A stretch of 64,000 bases of DNA from Chryseobacterium wanjuense (GTDB lineage Bacteria; Bacteroidota; Bacteroidia; Flavobacteriales; Weeksellaceae). A program made the translations under genes and the position numbers. Below are positions 7,841-14,073 of the stretch, one piece after another (position 1 is the stretch's first letter; the number at the start of each line of letters is the position of its first letter). Where the stretch lies: positions 91,528 to 155,527 of the forward strand of contig NZ_FOIU01000005.1 of NCBI RefSeq assembly GCF_900111495.1. The letters are read 5' to 3'. A model generated the notes under the pieces. That model was not told the origin of the DNA. It did no database searches and worked only from the letters and a program-made list of their open reading frames with translations.

Positions 7841-8404
7841 CTAATTTCTCGGTGCAAATGGCGGCGTCCATTTTTTCTTTTTCATGATCTCTTTCACTTC
7901 CTCGTAAGAAATTGGGTAAAAATTATGACAGTCTACTCCAACATCGATGCTTAAAGCCATTTCATCATCCGGCAATGTTCCGTGGGAATGTCCGTAAAGC
8001 TGCCAAATCCCACGATGTGAGCCATTCCAGGTACGCATGGCGTAATGAAAAAGAATGATTTTCTGTTTGCCATTACTATTTTCCGGTTCATCAATTCTTA
8101 ATTCGTGGTAATCTCGAATGGAATCAAATCGTTTTGGGTAAGTCAGCGCTGCACCTTCGTGATTACCTTTTATCAAATGGATATTTCCGTTTAATTGATC
8201 CAGAATTTCTTTGGTAAAATCCGGTTTTCCTAAACTTAAATCTCCTAAATGGTAGACCGTGTCACTAACTCCGATTTTCTCATTCCATCTTTTAATGAGT
8301 TCTTCATTCATATGATCCAAAGACTCAAAAGGTCTTTCAGAGAATTTTATAATATTTTCGTGACCAAAATGATGGTCTGCTGTGAAAAATATATTGGGTT
8401 TCAT
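7841..8404 (-). CDS. Calcineurin-like metallophosphoesterase
   Basis: The 187-residue protein has all five metal-site motifs in order: FTADHHFGH (D10, H12), YHLGDLSLG, KGNHE, the lone His in FHYAMRTW and YGHSHG near the C-terminus. Enzymes of this compact class hydrolyse phosphodiesters. In RNA-repair operons they are proposed to open 2',3'-cyclic phosphates or remove terminal phosphates before ligation. It sits in the same strand cluster as the exonucleases and MBL hydrolase. The fold call is firm; RNA as substrate is inferred. Confidence 0.87.
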   Translation of the reverse strand: MKPNIFFTADHHFGHENIIKFSERPFESLDHMNEELIKRWNEKIGVSDTVYHLGDLSLGKPDFTKEILDQLNGNIHLIKGNHEGAALTYPKRFDSIRDYHELRIDEPENSNGKQKIILFHYAMRTWNGSHRGIWQLYGHSHGTLPDDEMALSIDVGVDCHNFYPISYEEVKEIMKKKKWTPPFAPRN

Positions 8405-8439
8405 TTTTTTTATTGTTCATTTTTAACTACAAAATTTGA

Positions 8440-8525
8440 ACGTTCTCACTGTCATTCTGAATGGAACGAAGTGTAGTGAAGAATCTCTAAAATCCTTATG
8501 CGAGATTCTTCCTTCGTCAGAAAGA
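8440..8525. repeat. Dispersed intergenic repeat (AGATTCTTC / GAATGGAACGAAG type)
   Basis: The inverted text TCATTCTGAATGGAACGAAG ... GCGAGATTCTTCCTTCGTCA occurs between genes. Related pieces occur at 1655-1720, 3990-4050, 9620-9650 and 15003-15108. It is a common style of flavobacterial intergenic repeat with no coding content. Confidence 0.5.
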
Positions 8526-8573
8526 CAAACTAACTGTTTAAAATTGCAATTTTAGTTTAATAAATATTTTTAA

Positions 8574-9518
8574 TCAATTTCCTTGAAACGCTTTATAAAA
8601 AGCCGTTTCAATTTCCAGTTGATCACTTTCTACATATCTTCGTGAAAAGTGAATCGGAATTGCCTCTTTCACTTCACATTCATTCATGACTTTTCCGGAT
8701 GCAGACGCAAAACTATGATAATTGATCTTCGCAAATTCCTGATCTTCATCTTTGTAAAATGTTTCGATGTAAACCAGATCTGCCCCTTTGAAAACCGTTT
8801 TTATTTTTTCATAATTGTCTTCACAAACGGCATGATCCATAATTACACCTAATTTGTATCCTGTATTTCTAGTCAATAAATGAAAAAAAGCTGAAGCTCT
8901 ATACACTGTTTCTTCAATCTGAATTTCTTTATCGGAATCGTTATTTTCAAAAGCTGTTTTTAATTCGCTGATCCATTTTCCTTTTTTAAATTCAGAAGCA
9001 TTCTCATTAAAAGTCACTGAATCTTTTTCCTTGAACAGATAAGCAATGGAATCTGTTTTATGATCGAGAATGGCAAAGTCAACATTCACATATTCATTTT
9101 CAAAAAGGAAATTTTGTGTTTTTATCAATTCAAGATTCCAATGTGGCGGATGAATTTTATAAACATTAATTTCTTCTCTTGAAACGATTTCTCTAATCTC
9201 ATATACAATCGCATTTTCATCAATTAAATTCCAAGTGTAAGATTTTAATCTGGCTTCAATCTGCTGATGAATATTTTTCGGTCCGCAAATCACAATTTTT
9301 TCTCCGCTTCCAATCTGATGTCTGAAAATTCCATCAAAATTTGAAAAATGATCAATGTGAGTATGACTGATGAACACCGCCGAAACGGATTGAACTTCTT
9401 TCACCGTCAATAAACTTGCTTCACCGCAATCACATAAATAATGCTTTGCTGAATTTGGGACTTTTATTAATATGCTTATGTCTTCTTTTAAAAGACTTTT
9501 TATTTCTGCTTGTAACAT
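8574..9518 (-). CDS. tRNase Z-like metallo-beta-lactamase-fold hydrolase
   Basis: I chose the ATG at 9518 (MLQAEIKSLL) because it follows an A-rich stretch; the longer version from 9587 adds 23 unconserved residues. From this start HTHIDH is at residues 52-57, the two-zinc site. A GVIMDHAV motif and a C-terminal IHFSRRY follow; the last is close to the conserved HFS-x-RY end of RNase Z. The exosite arm is not obvious. RNase Z removes 3' trailers from pre-tRNAs that lack encoded CCA, which fits the CCA-less arrays here. About 315 residues is a normal length. Confidence 0.82.
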   Translation of the reverse strand: MLQAEIKSLLKEDISILIKVPNSAKHYLCDCGEASLLTVKEVQSVSAVFISHTHIDHFSNFDGIFRHQIGSGEKIVICGPKNIHQQIEARLKSYTWNLIDENAIVYEIREIVSREEINVYKIHPPHWNLELIKTQNFLFENEYVNVDFAILDHKTDSIAYLFKEKDSVTFNENASEFKKGKWISELKTAFENNDSDKEIQIEETVYRASAFFHLLTRNTGYKLGVIMDHAVCEDNYEKIKTVFKGADLVYIETFYKDEDQEFAKINYHSFASASGKVMNECEVKEAIPIHFSRRYVESDQLEIETAFYKAFQGN

Positions 9519-9673
9519 TTTTTTTAATTTTTTATGAACCACAAAATCATTTTCTCTGTTTGTATTCAGGAGAAATCTAAACCTCAATTTTTAAATTAAT
9601 TTTTCCACAAATATTGCCTAGATTCCTACGGAATGACAAACTTAATCGAAAATTTTATGGTTTTATTTTACAC

Positions 9674-9709
9674 ATAAAAAAGTTTCGATAAAATAAATTA
9701 CCGAAACTT
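9674..9709 (-). terminator. Rho-independent terminator after the RNA-ligase operon
   Basis: On the minus strand, AAGTTTCG (9709-9702) pairs with CGAAACTT (9687-9680) and is followed by TTTTTT. It lies 11 nt after the ligase stop. Confidence 0.82.
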
Positions 9710-9719
9710 AATCTCTATT

Positions 9720-10310
9720 TTAAACAATAAGTTCTTTTACCAGTTTTCTGCGCACACCAAAATCAGACTTTCTGATCTTACACATACGATTATCAGAGGT
9801 ATGATGGAAAACAATACCTTCCATATTATTCTCAGGATTACTCAAAAAGTTTTTGATAAATTCAAAATCTAAACTTTCTAAACTAAGAATATTTTCTCCA
9901 TGTTTTACCAATAAATGACCTTCTATATTTTCAGGATTTCCTTGTATTTTCTCACCAATAAGTTCATACGTTCCGTCTTCCACTTTGCCCAATTCAGCCA
10001 AAGCAGCGAAACCTTCCCAAAAATATTTATCTTCTTTTTTATCAATATCACAAGCTACCCAATGCGGATGATGACCGGTAATAAGATCAGCTTCCTGACA
10101 CGGAATTGCACCATCTGGAGCTATTTTTCCCTTCTTGGCATCGTATCTTTTGTATAATTTCCCATTGATTACTGCACATGCAGAACCATCAAACTTTTGT
10201 GTAGCAACAGCTTCTCCACCAAAAACCCATTTATTTTCAGGATTAATTTCGTTAATAACTCTTCCTAAATTATTTATATCTTTTTTGAATAATGTACTTA
10301 TCTTTTTCAT
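9720..10310 (-). CDS. Compact ATP-dependent RNA ligase (covalent nucleotidyltransferase)
   Basis: The 196-residue protein has the ligase motifs in order: KFDG at 39-42 (motif I; K39 is the predicted AMP-accepting lysine), YELIGEKIQG near 120 (motif III region), EGIVFH at 164-169 (motif IV) and KIRK at 178-181 (motif V). No DNA-ligase OB domain is present and it is short even for RNA ligases. It probably seals 5'-phosphate to 3'-OH ends. It is last in the operon after cpRec (4-nt gap) and is followed by a terminator. The class is clear; the substrate (likely nicked tRNA) is inferred. Confidence 0.9.
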   Translation of the reverse strand: MKKISTLFKKDINNLGRVINEINPENKWVFGGEAVATQKFDGSACAVINGKLYKRYDAKKGKIAPDGAIPCQEADLITGHHPHWVACDIDKKEDKYFWEGFAALAELGKVEDGTYELIGEKIQGNPENIEGHLLVKHGENILSLESLDFEFIKNFLSNPENNMEGIVFHHTSDNRMCKIRKSDFGVRRKLVKELIV

Positions 10311-10313
10311 TTT

Positions 10314-10685
10314 TTAATAGTTTTTAAAGTTTTTTAAAAGGCTTTCAATATTTTCCTTTCCAACAGGATTCATGGAGTGGCAATAGAATTTTGGCAAATT
10401 CAAATAGTTATCCATACAATATTCTATGAGCCATTTTGCGCAATCATAGCCTGTTTTTTCCACAAATTCCTGAGAATCCGGTTTTAAATAATGTTCATCC
10501 GCAAGGTCGTGGTCAAAAGAGATCATTTCCGGAAGTCCTTTTTCCAAAATCCTGTTGACAAACTGTTCGTAATTTCTAACGATATGCCAGTCTTTTCTGA
10601 GGAAAATATCCTGTTTGGTATAATGATATGCCTCAATCGGGTATCTTATATCATCCAGAAATAAGAATCTTTTTGTTATTTCCAT
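10314..10685 (-). CDS. Cyclic-phosphate-processing receiver-like (cpRec) protein
   Basis: The 123-residue receiver-fold protein has D11-D12 in FLFLDDIRYP and a second acidic cluster in ISFDHDLADEH. It lacks the usual phosphoacceptor/Lys layout of response regulators. This family was named in RNA-repair operons as a predicted processor of 2',3'-cyclic phosphate ends next to ligases. The gene is 4 nt from the ligase start and 12 nt from the ATP-grasp stop, so tight co-translation is expected. The enzymatic role is a published prediction, not shown here. Confidence 0.82.
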   Translation of the reverse strand: MEITKRFLFLDDIRYPIEAYHYTKQDIFLRKDWHIVRNYEQFVNRILEKGLPEMISFDHDLADEHYLKPDSQEFVEKTGYDCAKWLIEYCMDNYLNLPKFYCHSMNPVGKENIESLLKNFKNY

Positions 10686-10697
10686 TGCTTTATTTTT

Positions 10698-11474
10698 TTA
10701 ATTGGAAAAGTAAATTTTCAATGCTTTGACAATGCTTTTCACGTTGGTGTTTGGATAAAACCCGGAGCTGTTGATGCAATTTATTTCAACAATTTTCCAA
10801 CCTTCATCGGTTAAACAAATATCCATTACAAAGGCTTCTTCTAGGTTGAAAATCTGGATCATTTCATTAGCGAAATTCAATCCGTCTTCTGAAATTTTTT
10901 CTTCGAAAGGCGCATTATCATTAAATTTATAATATCCTGCATCAATAATCTGTCCACCAACAATCCAAAGTCTTGCTTCTTTAATCGTTCGTTTTGCTTC
11001 AGAAATTTGAATCAAAGAATCTTCTGTAATTCTGTTTAATTGATTTTTTAATGATTCAAAAACGAAATCTTTCCATTCTGCTTCTGTGAAAACTTTTCCT
11101 GTGAAAATTTTAGCTTCATTATAAGGTTTAATGAATTTAATTTCATCTTTTTTCCAAATCAATTCTTCTGAAATTTTATGTACGGAAACTTTATGATTGA
11201 GAAGATTTTCACCATAATATTTGGAATACACTTCATACAGGTGATTTCCTCCATAGAAAGAACCGGGAAACCAATCTGTATTTTGTTTTGCCAATCTTGC
11301 AATCGTCACCGAACCATATACAAAAACATCTTTTCTGTCTGTTTCGAAGTCTATTTTTTCTGCAGTTGGAGGAATATTAATTACATGGTAATCAATATTT
11401 AATTCTTCCAAAGCATCAAAAATTTTGTAGTGATCGGGATCTAAATATACATTAGCCTGAACTAAAAAATACAT
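10698..11474 (-). CDS. ATP-grasp protein of the R2K type
   Basis: The 258-residue protein has an N-terminal pre-ATP-grasp segment (residues 1-80). Mid-protein are an adenine-binding region (EELIWKKDEIKFIKPYNE) and an acidic C-terminal site (DICLTDEGWKIVEINCINSS), the Mg-binding E-x-N motif. R2K ATP-grasp enzymes were noted in RNA-repair and conflict operons and are predicted to ligate amino acids or peptides to a protein or RNA partner. Its place in the ligase operon supports the assignment. The reaction itself is unknown. Confidence 0.82.
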   Translation of the reverse strand: MYFLVQANVYLDPDHYKIFDALEELNIDYHVINIPPTAEKIDFETDRKDVFVYGSVTIARLAKQNTDWFPGSFYGGNHLYEVYSKYYGENLLNHKVSVHKISEELIWKKDEIKFIKPYNEAKIFTGKVFTEAEWKDFVFESLKNQLNRITEDSLIQISEAKRTIKEARLWIVGGQIIDAGYYKFNDNAPFEEKISEDGLNFANEMIQIFNLEEAFVMDICLTDEGWKIVEINCINSSGFYPNTNVKSIVKALKIYFSN

Positions 11475-11511
11475 GGTTATTAGTTTTTAAGGTTTTATTT
11501 ATTTTTTTAGT

Positions 11512-11590
11512 TGGAAGCTAGAAGCTGGATGCAGGAAGTTAAATTCATACAGTTAAAAAACTTACATCATCATACATCCCGCTTCCTACT
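11512..11590. repeat. Imperfect-palindrome spacer repeat (copy 3)
   Basis: TTGGAAGCTAGAAGCTGGAT pairs with CATCCCGCTTCCTACTTCCT on the right. It has the same layout as the spacers at 7108 and 7760, but the centre has diverged. Confidence 0.55.
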
Positions 11591-11593
11591 TCC

Positions 11594-12079
11594 TCACACC
11601 ATCATATCAGCACAATTGGAACTAGCGAATGCATAAGGTTTTGCTTTAAACACATATCCCATTCCCAGAATGTATCCCATTGCGTCTTTCAAAGCGATGT
11701 TGGATTTGAAATCCGGGTCGGTATTAATGTCTGCGTGCACCTCCATTTCCACACCATAAGCATCCAGAATAGAGCAGATCGTGTATGCAATTTCTACGGA
11801 TTTGTTCACCTCGTTCAGCATTCGTTCTTTGATACTGATATTCTGTATTTCTCTTTCTTTTCTGATAAAGGTAAACGCTCCTTTTCCCTCACGAATAAAG
11901 ACCACTGCCGTAGCATAATTGATGGCATCACCATACACATGGGAGTCTGAACCCACGCACACTTTCAGTCGGTGTCCATTGGCTTGTTCGCGGATGATGG
12001 CTTCTTCTACCAGCTGTGTGATAGAGTGTTGGAAAATTTTCCCAGTCATGTTTTGCCACATTTGTTGTTGCGTTTCCAT
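11594..12079 (-). CDS. YkuK-type RNase H-fold protein (DUF458)
   Basis: The 161-residue protein has VCVGSDSHVYGD (first Asp of an RNase H fold) and an EVHADINTDPDFKS region with further acids, ending in ASSNCADMMV. This matches the Bacillus YkuK family, predicted to be an RNase H-like nuclease. It is the first protein gene after the ten-tRNA array. I see no TAnnTTTG box in the 137 nt between, so it is probably transcribed with the tRNAs. Its substrate is unknown. Confidence 0.8.
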   Translation of the reverse strand: METQQQMWQNMTGKIFQHSITQLVEEAIIREQANGHRLKVCVGSDSHVYGDAINYATAVVFIREGKGAFTFIRKEREIQNISIKERMLNEVNKSVEIAYTICSILDAYGVEMEVHADINTDPDFKSNIALKDAMGYILGMGYVFKAKPYAFASSNCADMMV

Positions 12080-12133
12080 TTTTTCTACATGTTTTGTTTT
12101 GTCTAAATTTTTATTAATTATTTGTTATGTTAA

Positions 12134-12214
12134 TGATGAATTATCAATCGCTTTGCTTGTCAATTTTAAAATTCACTTGCAACGCAAAATTCACATTTGA
12201 CCATTCACTTTTTT
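12134..12214. repeat. S1 trailer repeat (first of six)
   Basis: This roughly 80-bp element has the plus-strand layout GTCAATTTTAAAATTCACTT ... TTGACCATTCACTTTTTT. Copies lie at 12436-12518, 12594-12678, 13443-13530, 13830-13907 and 13986-14072. Each ends within a few nt of the 3' end of a tRNA (Gln, Glu, Thr-like, Pro, Ile, His), so on the minus strand each is the immediate 3' trailer. Internal GTGAATT/AATTCAC inverted repeats can fold. Confidence 0.7.
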
Positions 12215-12216
12215 GT

Positions 12217-12288
12217 TGATTCATCAGGACTCGAACCTGAACAACAAGAGTCAAAGTCTTGTGTGCTGACCAATTACACTATGAATCA
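12217..12288 (-). tRNA. Atypical tRNA-Gln (UUG)
   Basis: The acceptor TGATTCA/TGAATCA has 7 pairs (U1-A72, as GlnRS prefers). The D-arm is GTGT-AATTGGTCA-GCAC, the anticodon arm CAAGA-CTTTGAC-TCTTG (anticodon TTG) and the T-arm TCAGG-TTCGAGT-CCTGA. All arms are intact and CCA is not encoded. It is last in the array and nearest to the repair operon. Confidence 0.85.
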
Positions 12289-12340
12289 GTTTTAAGTTTT
12301 GAGTTATTACCCATTGTCCATTACTTATATTTAGGTCTGA

Positions 12341-12412
12341 GAAAAGCTTGTCTATATTTATAAACTATGCCTGTTATATTTGTAAAGATCTTCTGCGCTC
12401 AACAAACTTTTC
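12341..12412. repeat. S2 hairpin repeat i
   Basis: AAAAGCTTGTC and AACAAACTTTT form the arms, and GATCTTCTGCGCTC is the conserved block before the right arm. This is one of four copies (others 12931-13007, 13209-13277, 13345-13420) sharing the consensus GAWCTTCTGCGCTCGACAAA. The interior AT stretch varies. They are found only between tRNAs of this array. Confidence 0.65.
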
Positions 12413-12435
12413 TCTTTCCATTTAAACCTATTTTT

Positions 12436-12518
12436 TTGTGAATTGTGAATTACTTTGTAGTCAATTTTTTAAAATTCACTGGCGTAGCAAAATTCGCTAC
12501 CCACTTATTCACTTTTTT
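12436..12518. repeat. S1 trailer repeat (copy 2, after tRNA-Glu)
   Basis: GTGAATTGTGAATTACTTTG leads to AATTCACTGGCGTAGCAAAA and ends CACTTATTCACTTTTTT. It directly abuts the tRNA-Glu 3' end. Confidence 0.65.
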
Positions 12519-12520
12519 GT

Positions 12521-12592
12521 ATTCTATAAGGGAATCGAACCCTTGTTTTCTGCTCGAAAGGCAGGCGTCCTGAACCGTTAGACGAATAGAGC
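12521..12592 (-). tRNA. Degenerate tRNA-Glu (UUC)
   Basis: It retains the bacterial tRNA-Glu text TCGTCTAACGGTT and GACGCCTGCCTTTC. The acceptor GCTCTAT/ATAGAAT has one C-A mismatch and a G-U. The anticodon stem CCTGC/GCAGA has one mismatch and loop CTTTCGA (anticodon TTC). The D-loop carries one extra base. The T-arm AAGGG-TTCGATT-CCCTT is good. Charging ability is uncertain. Confidence 0.8.
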
Positions 12593-12593
12593 G

Positions 12594-12678
12594 TTTTTTG
12601 AATTGTAAATCGTCAATTTGCTTTGCAGTCAAATTTTTAAAAATTGACTACAAAGTAATTCACCATTCACTTTTTTTG
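12594..12678. repeat. S1 trailer repeat (copy 3, after the Thr-like tRNA)
   Basis: AATTGTAAATCGTCAATTTG ... AAAATTGACTACAAAGTAAT ... CCATTCACTTTTTTT. The AAAAATTGACT/AGTCAAATTTTT arms form a strong palindrome. Confidence 0.65.
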
Positions 12679-12679
12679 A

Positions 12680-12749
12680 CCACTGATCAGGAATCGAACC
12701 TGAACAACAAGAGTACATTTCCTGCATGCTGCCATTACATTATCAGCGG
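12680..12749 (-). tRNA. tRNA-like gene, apparent anticodon UGU (Thr), with A at position 33
   Basis: The acceptor CCGCTGA/TCAGTGG is fully paired (one G-U). The D-arm is ATGT-AATGGCA-GCAT and the T-arm TCAGG-TTCGATT-CCTGA. The anticodon stem CAGGA/TCTTG encloses AATGTAC, giving TGT but with A instead of the near-universal U33. From the anticodon 3' stem to the T-arm it is almost identical to the tRNA-Gln at 12217, which suggests origin by duplication. Threonine identity is only nominal. Confidence 0.72.
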
Positions 12750-12755
12750 TTTTGT

Positions 12756-12838
12756 GGAAGTAGTAGGATTCGAACCTACTCAGCAATGAAGCAACAGATT
12801 TACAGTCTGCCCCGACTCTCCAACTTCGGCGTACTTCC
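12756..12838 (-). tRNA. tRNA-Tyr (GUA), class II
   Basis: The acceptor GGAAGTA/TACTTCC is perfect. The anticodon arm is GCAGA-CTGTAAA-TCTGT (anticodon GTA), with a long variable arm and T-arm TAGG-TTCGAAT-CCTA plus flanking pairs. D-region text CGCCGAAGT is typical for bacterial Tyr. Only 6 nt separate it from the Thr-like tRNA. Confidence 0.88.
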
Positions 12839-12844
12839 GGATTT

Positions 12845-12923
12845 GGTGCTAGTTGATTGTTGTTGGTTGATAGTTTTTAGATCATGCAATATCTCTAACT
12901 TCTAATCTCCAGCATCTAATTTC
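12845..12923. repeat. S4 spacer repeat (GCTAGTTGATTG type), copy 1
   Basis: TAGTTGATTGTTGTTGGTTG ... TTTTTAGAT ... ATCTCTAACTTCTAATCTCC. A related copy is at 13126-13206. The left and right arms are loosely complementary. Confidence 0.5.
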
Positions 12924-12930
12924 TTTTTTG

Positions 12931-13007
12931 TGAAGAAAAATAAAGCTTGTCATTATTTTTTTAGTTTGATATATGAACTTCTTCGCTCGACAAACTCTTT
13001 TTTTCTT
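12931..13007. repeat. S2 hairpin repeat ii
   Basis: The arms are long: GAAGAAAAATAAAGCTTGTC against GACAAACTCTTTTTTTCTTC. The conserved block reads GAACTTCTTCGCTC. Confidence 0.65.
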
Positions 13008-13035
13008 CGGAACTAATCTCATTTTAGTTATTTGA

Positions 13036-13116
13036 GATGGTTATGGGATTCAAACCCACTCAGCTCACGCAACGGTTTTGCAGACCGCCCCGACTCTTCC
13101 ACTTCGGCGAACCATC
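13036..13116 (-). tRNA. Class II tRNA with Cys anticodon (GCA) on a Tyr-type scaffold
   Basis: The acceptor GATGGTT/AACCATC is perfect and the anticodon arm is GCGGT-CTGCAAA-ACCGT (anticodon GCA). The variable arm is long and the T-arm is TGGG-TTTGAAT-CCCA (loop TTT instead of TTC). Normal tRNA-Cys is class I. Here CGCCGAAGT-GGA-AGTCGGGGC and GCTGAG match the neighbouring tRNA-Tyr, so it looks like a Tyr copy whose anticodon and stems have changed. Confidence 0.82.
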
Positions 13117-13125
13117 GTTTTTTAA

Positions 13126-13206
13126 CAAGTTGTTAGTTGGTTGCTAGTTGATTGTTTTTAGATAATATTACATCTCTAAATTCTCATTTCTAGCTTCTAA
13201 CTTCTA
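13126..13206. repeat. S4 spacer repeat, copy 2
   Basis: TTGTTAGTTGGTTGCTAGTT ... TTTTTAGATAATATTACATC ... TAGCTTCTAACTTCTAC. It has the same order of elements as 12845-12923. Confidence 0.5.
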
Positions 13207-13208
13207 CT

Positions 13209-13277
13209 AAAAAAATAAAGTTTGTCTCAATTTTTTGTTTGATATAAGAACTTCTGCGCTTTGACAAACTTTATTTT
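13209..13277. repeat. S2 hairpin repeat iii
   Basis: AAAAAATAAAGTTTGTC against GACAAACTTTATTTT gives about 14 paired bases. The conserved block is GAACTTCTGCGCTT. Confidence 0.68.
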
Positions 13278-13344
13278 ACCTAAAATTTATATCATGTTTA
13301 CAACTTCCCTCATCCATCTTCAATTTTCCAGCCTCAGGTGAGTT

Positions 13345-13420
13345 AAGAAAAAGCTTGTCTATATTATATCGTGTTTTTGGCGTAAAGATCTTCTGCTCTC
13401 GACAAACTTTTTCTTTTTCT
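13345..13420. repeat. S2 hairpin repeat iv
   Basis: AAGAAAAAGCTTGTC against GACAAACTTTTTCTT is almost fully paired. The conserved block is GATCTTCTGCTCTC. Confidence 0.68.
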
Positions 13421-13442
13421 CTTTGAAACAATTAACTTAGTC

Positions 13443-13530
13443 TGAATTGTGAATTGTCAATCTACTTTGATCGTTAAGTTTAAAATTCACTTGTGAAACA
13501 AAATTCACTATTGACCATTCATTTTTTTTC
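13443..13530. repeat. S1 trailer repeat (copy 4, after tRNA-Pro)
   Basis: TGAATTGTGAATTGTCAATC ... TTTAAAATTCACTTGTGAAA ... TTGACCATTCATTTTTTTT, ending 2 nt from the tRNA-Pro 3' end. Confidence 0.65.
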
Positions 13531-13532
13531 GT

Positions 13533-13603
13533 CTGGAAAGCAAGATTCGAACTTGCGACCTCCCGCGTCCAAGGCGGGTAAACAACCACCGTTATCTTTC
13601 CAG
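13533..13603 (-). tRNA. tRNA-Pro-like (UGG)
   Basis: The acceptor CTGGAAA/TTTCCAG is perfect. The anticodon arm CCCGC-CTTGGAC-GCGGG is strong (anticodon TGG) and the T-arm is GCAAG-TTCGAAT-CTTGC. The D-arm is unusual (AAC-GGTGGTT-GTT core), so D-arm tertiary contacts may be weak. Confidence 0.82.
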
Positions 13604-13672
13604 TTTTGCAGATTCACTTCAAAATTCTTCTCCGAGAGACAGTCGGATCCGAAGTTTTCCGTGAATCTTTGC
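13604..13672. other. Hairpin spacer between tRNA-Pro and tRNA-Asp
   Basis: GCAGATTCAC near the left pairs with GTGAATCTTTGC at the right, enclosing CCGAGAGACAGTCGG. I see no tRNA arms or ORF. It may be a processing stem. Confidence 0.4.
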
Positions 13673-13743
13673 GGTCTATGCGAGAATCGAACTCGCAGTG
13701 CCTGAGCGACAGTCAGGCAGGTTAGCCATTACCTCAATAGACC
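13673..13743 (-). tRNA. tRNA-Asp-like (GUC)
   Basis: The acceptor GGTCTAT/ATAGACC is perfect. The D-arm is AGGT-AATGGCTA-ACCT, the anticodon arm CCTGA-CTGTCGC-TCAGG (anticodon GTC) and the T-arm GCGAG-TTCGATT-CTCGC. G37 and C38 are present. It differs strongly from the other GUC tRNA at 25696. Confidence 0.85.
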
Positions 13744-13753
13744 ATTTTTTTGT

Positions 13754-13826
13754 GATTCCGACAGGACTCGAACCTGTAACCCTGGGTTTAGAAAACCCAT
13801 ACTCTATCCAGTTGAGCTACGGAACC
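13754..13826 (-). tRNA. tRNA-Arg (UCU)
   Basis: The acceptor GGTTCCG/CGGAATC has 7 pairs with one G-U. The D-arm is GCTC-AACTGGATA-GAGT, the anticodon arm TGGGT-TTTCTAA-ACCCA (anticodon TCT) and the T-arm ACAGG-TTCGAGT-CCTGT. It is a complete cloverleaf, 10 nt from tRNA-Asp. Confidence 0.88.
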
Positions 13827-13829
13827 TTG

Positions 13830-13907
13830 AAAATGTGAATGGTGAATTCTCAATCCGTTTTGCTTGTCAATTTTTTAAAATTCACTATTGACCATTCACA
13901 TTTTTTT
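13830..13907. repeat. S1 trailer repeat (copy 5, after tRNA-Ile)
   Basis: GTGAATGGTGAATTCTCAAT ... TTTTGCTTGTCAATTTTTTA ... TTGACCATTCACATTTTTTT. Confidence 0.65.
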
Positions 13908-13909
13908 GT

Positions 13910-13982
13910 AATCGCAGAAGGACTCGAACCTTCAACCTTCGGCGTATCAGACCGATGCTCCAACCAATTGAGCTATGCGATT
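13910..13982 (-). tRNA. tRNA-Ile (GAU)
   Basis: The acceptor AATCGCA/TGCGATT is perfect but begins with A1. The D-arm is GCTC-AATTGGTTG-GAGC, the anticodon arm TCGGT-CTGATAC-GCCGA (anticodon GAT) and the T-arm GAAGG-TTCGAGT-CCTTC. Structure is complete; the A-T-rich acceptor start is unlike housekeeping tRNA-Ile. Confidence 0.87.
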
Positions 13983-13985
13983 ATT

Positions 13986-14072
13986 GTAATTTGTGAATCG
14001 TCAATCCGTTTTGCTTGTCAATTTTAAAATTCACTTGTGAAACAAAATTCATCATTGACCATTCACATTTTT
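13986..14072. repeat. S1 trailer repeat (copy 6, after tRNA-His)
   Basis: TTTGTGAATCGTCAATCCGT ... TTTTAAAATTCACTTGTGAA ... TTGACCATTCACATTTTT. Confidence 0.65.
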
Positions 14073-14073
14073 G

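Noticed and set aside
12341..13420. S2 hairpins as ordinary terminators
   Set aside because: The conserved one-sided block and repeated presence inside a tRNA transcript argue for another role; terminator function is not excluded.
12598..14027. Short plus-strand frames across the tRNA array
   Set aside because: They run through antisense tRNA and repeat sequence and have no start context.
12134..14072. CRISPR array
   Set aside because: Repeats are about 80 bp, imperfect and separated by tRNAs; no spacers of equal length and no cas genes.
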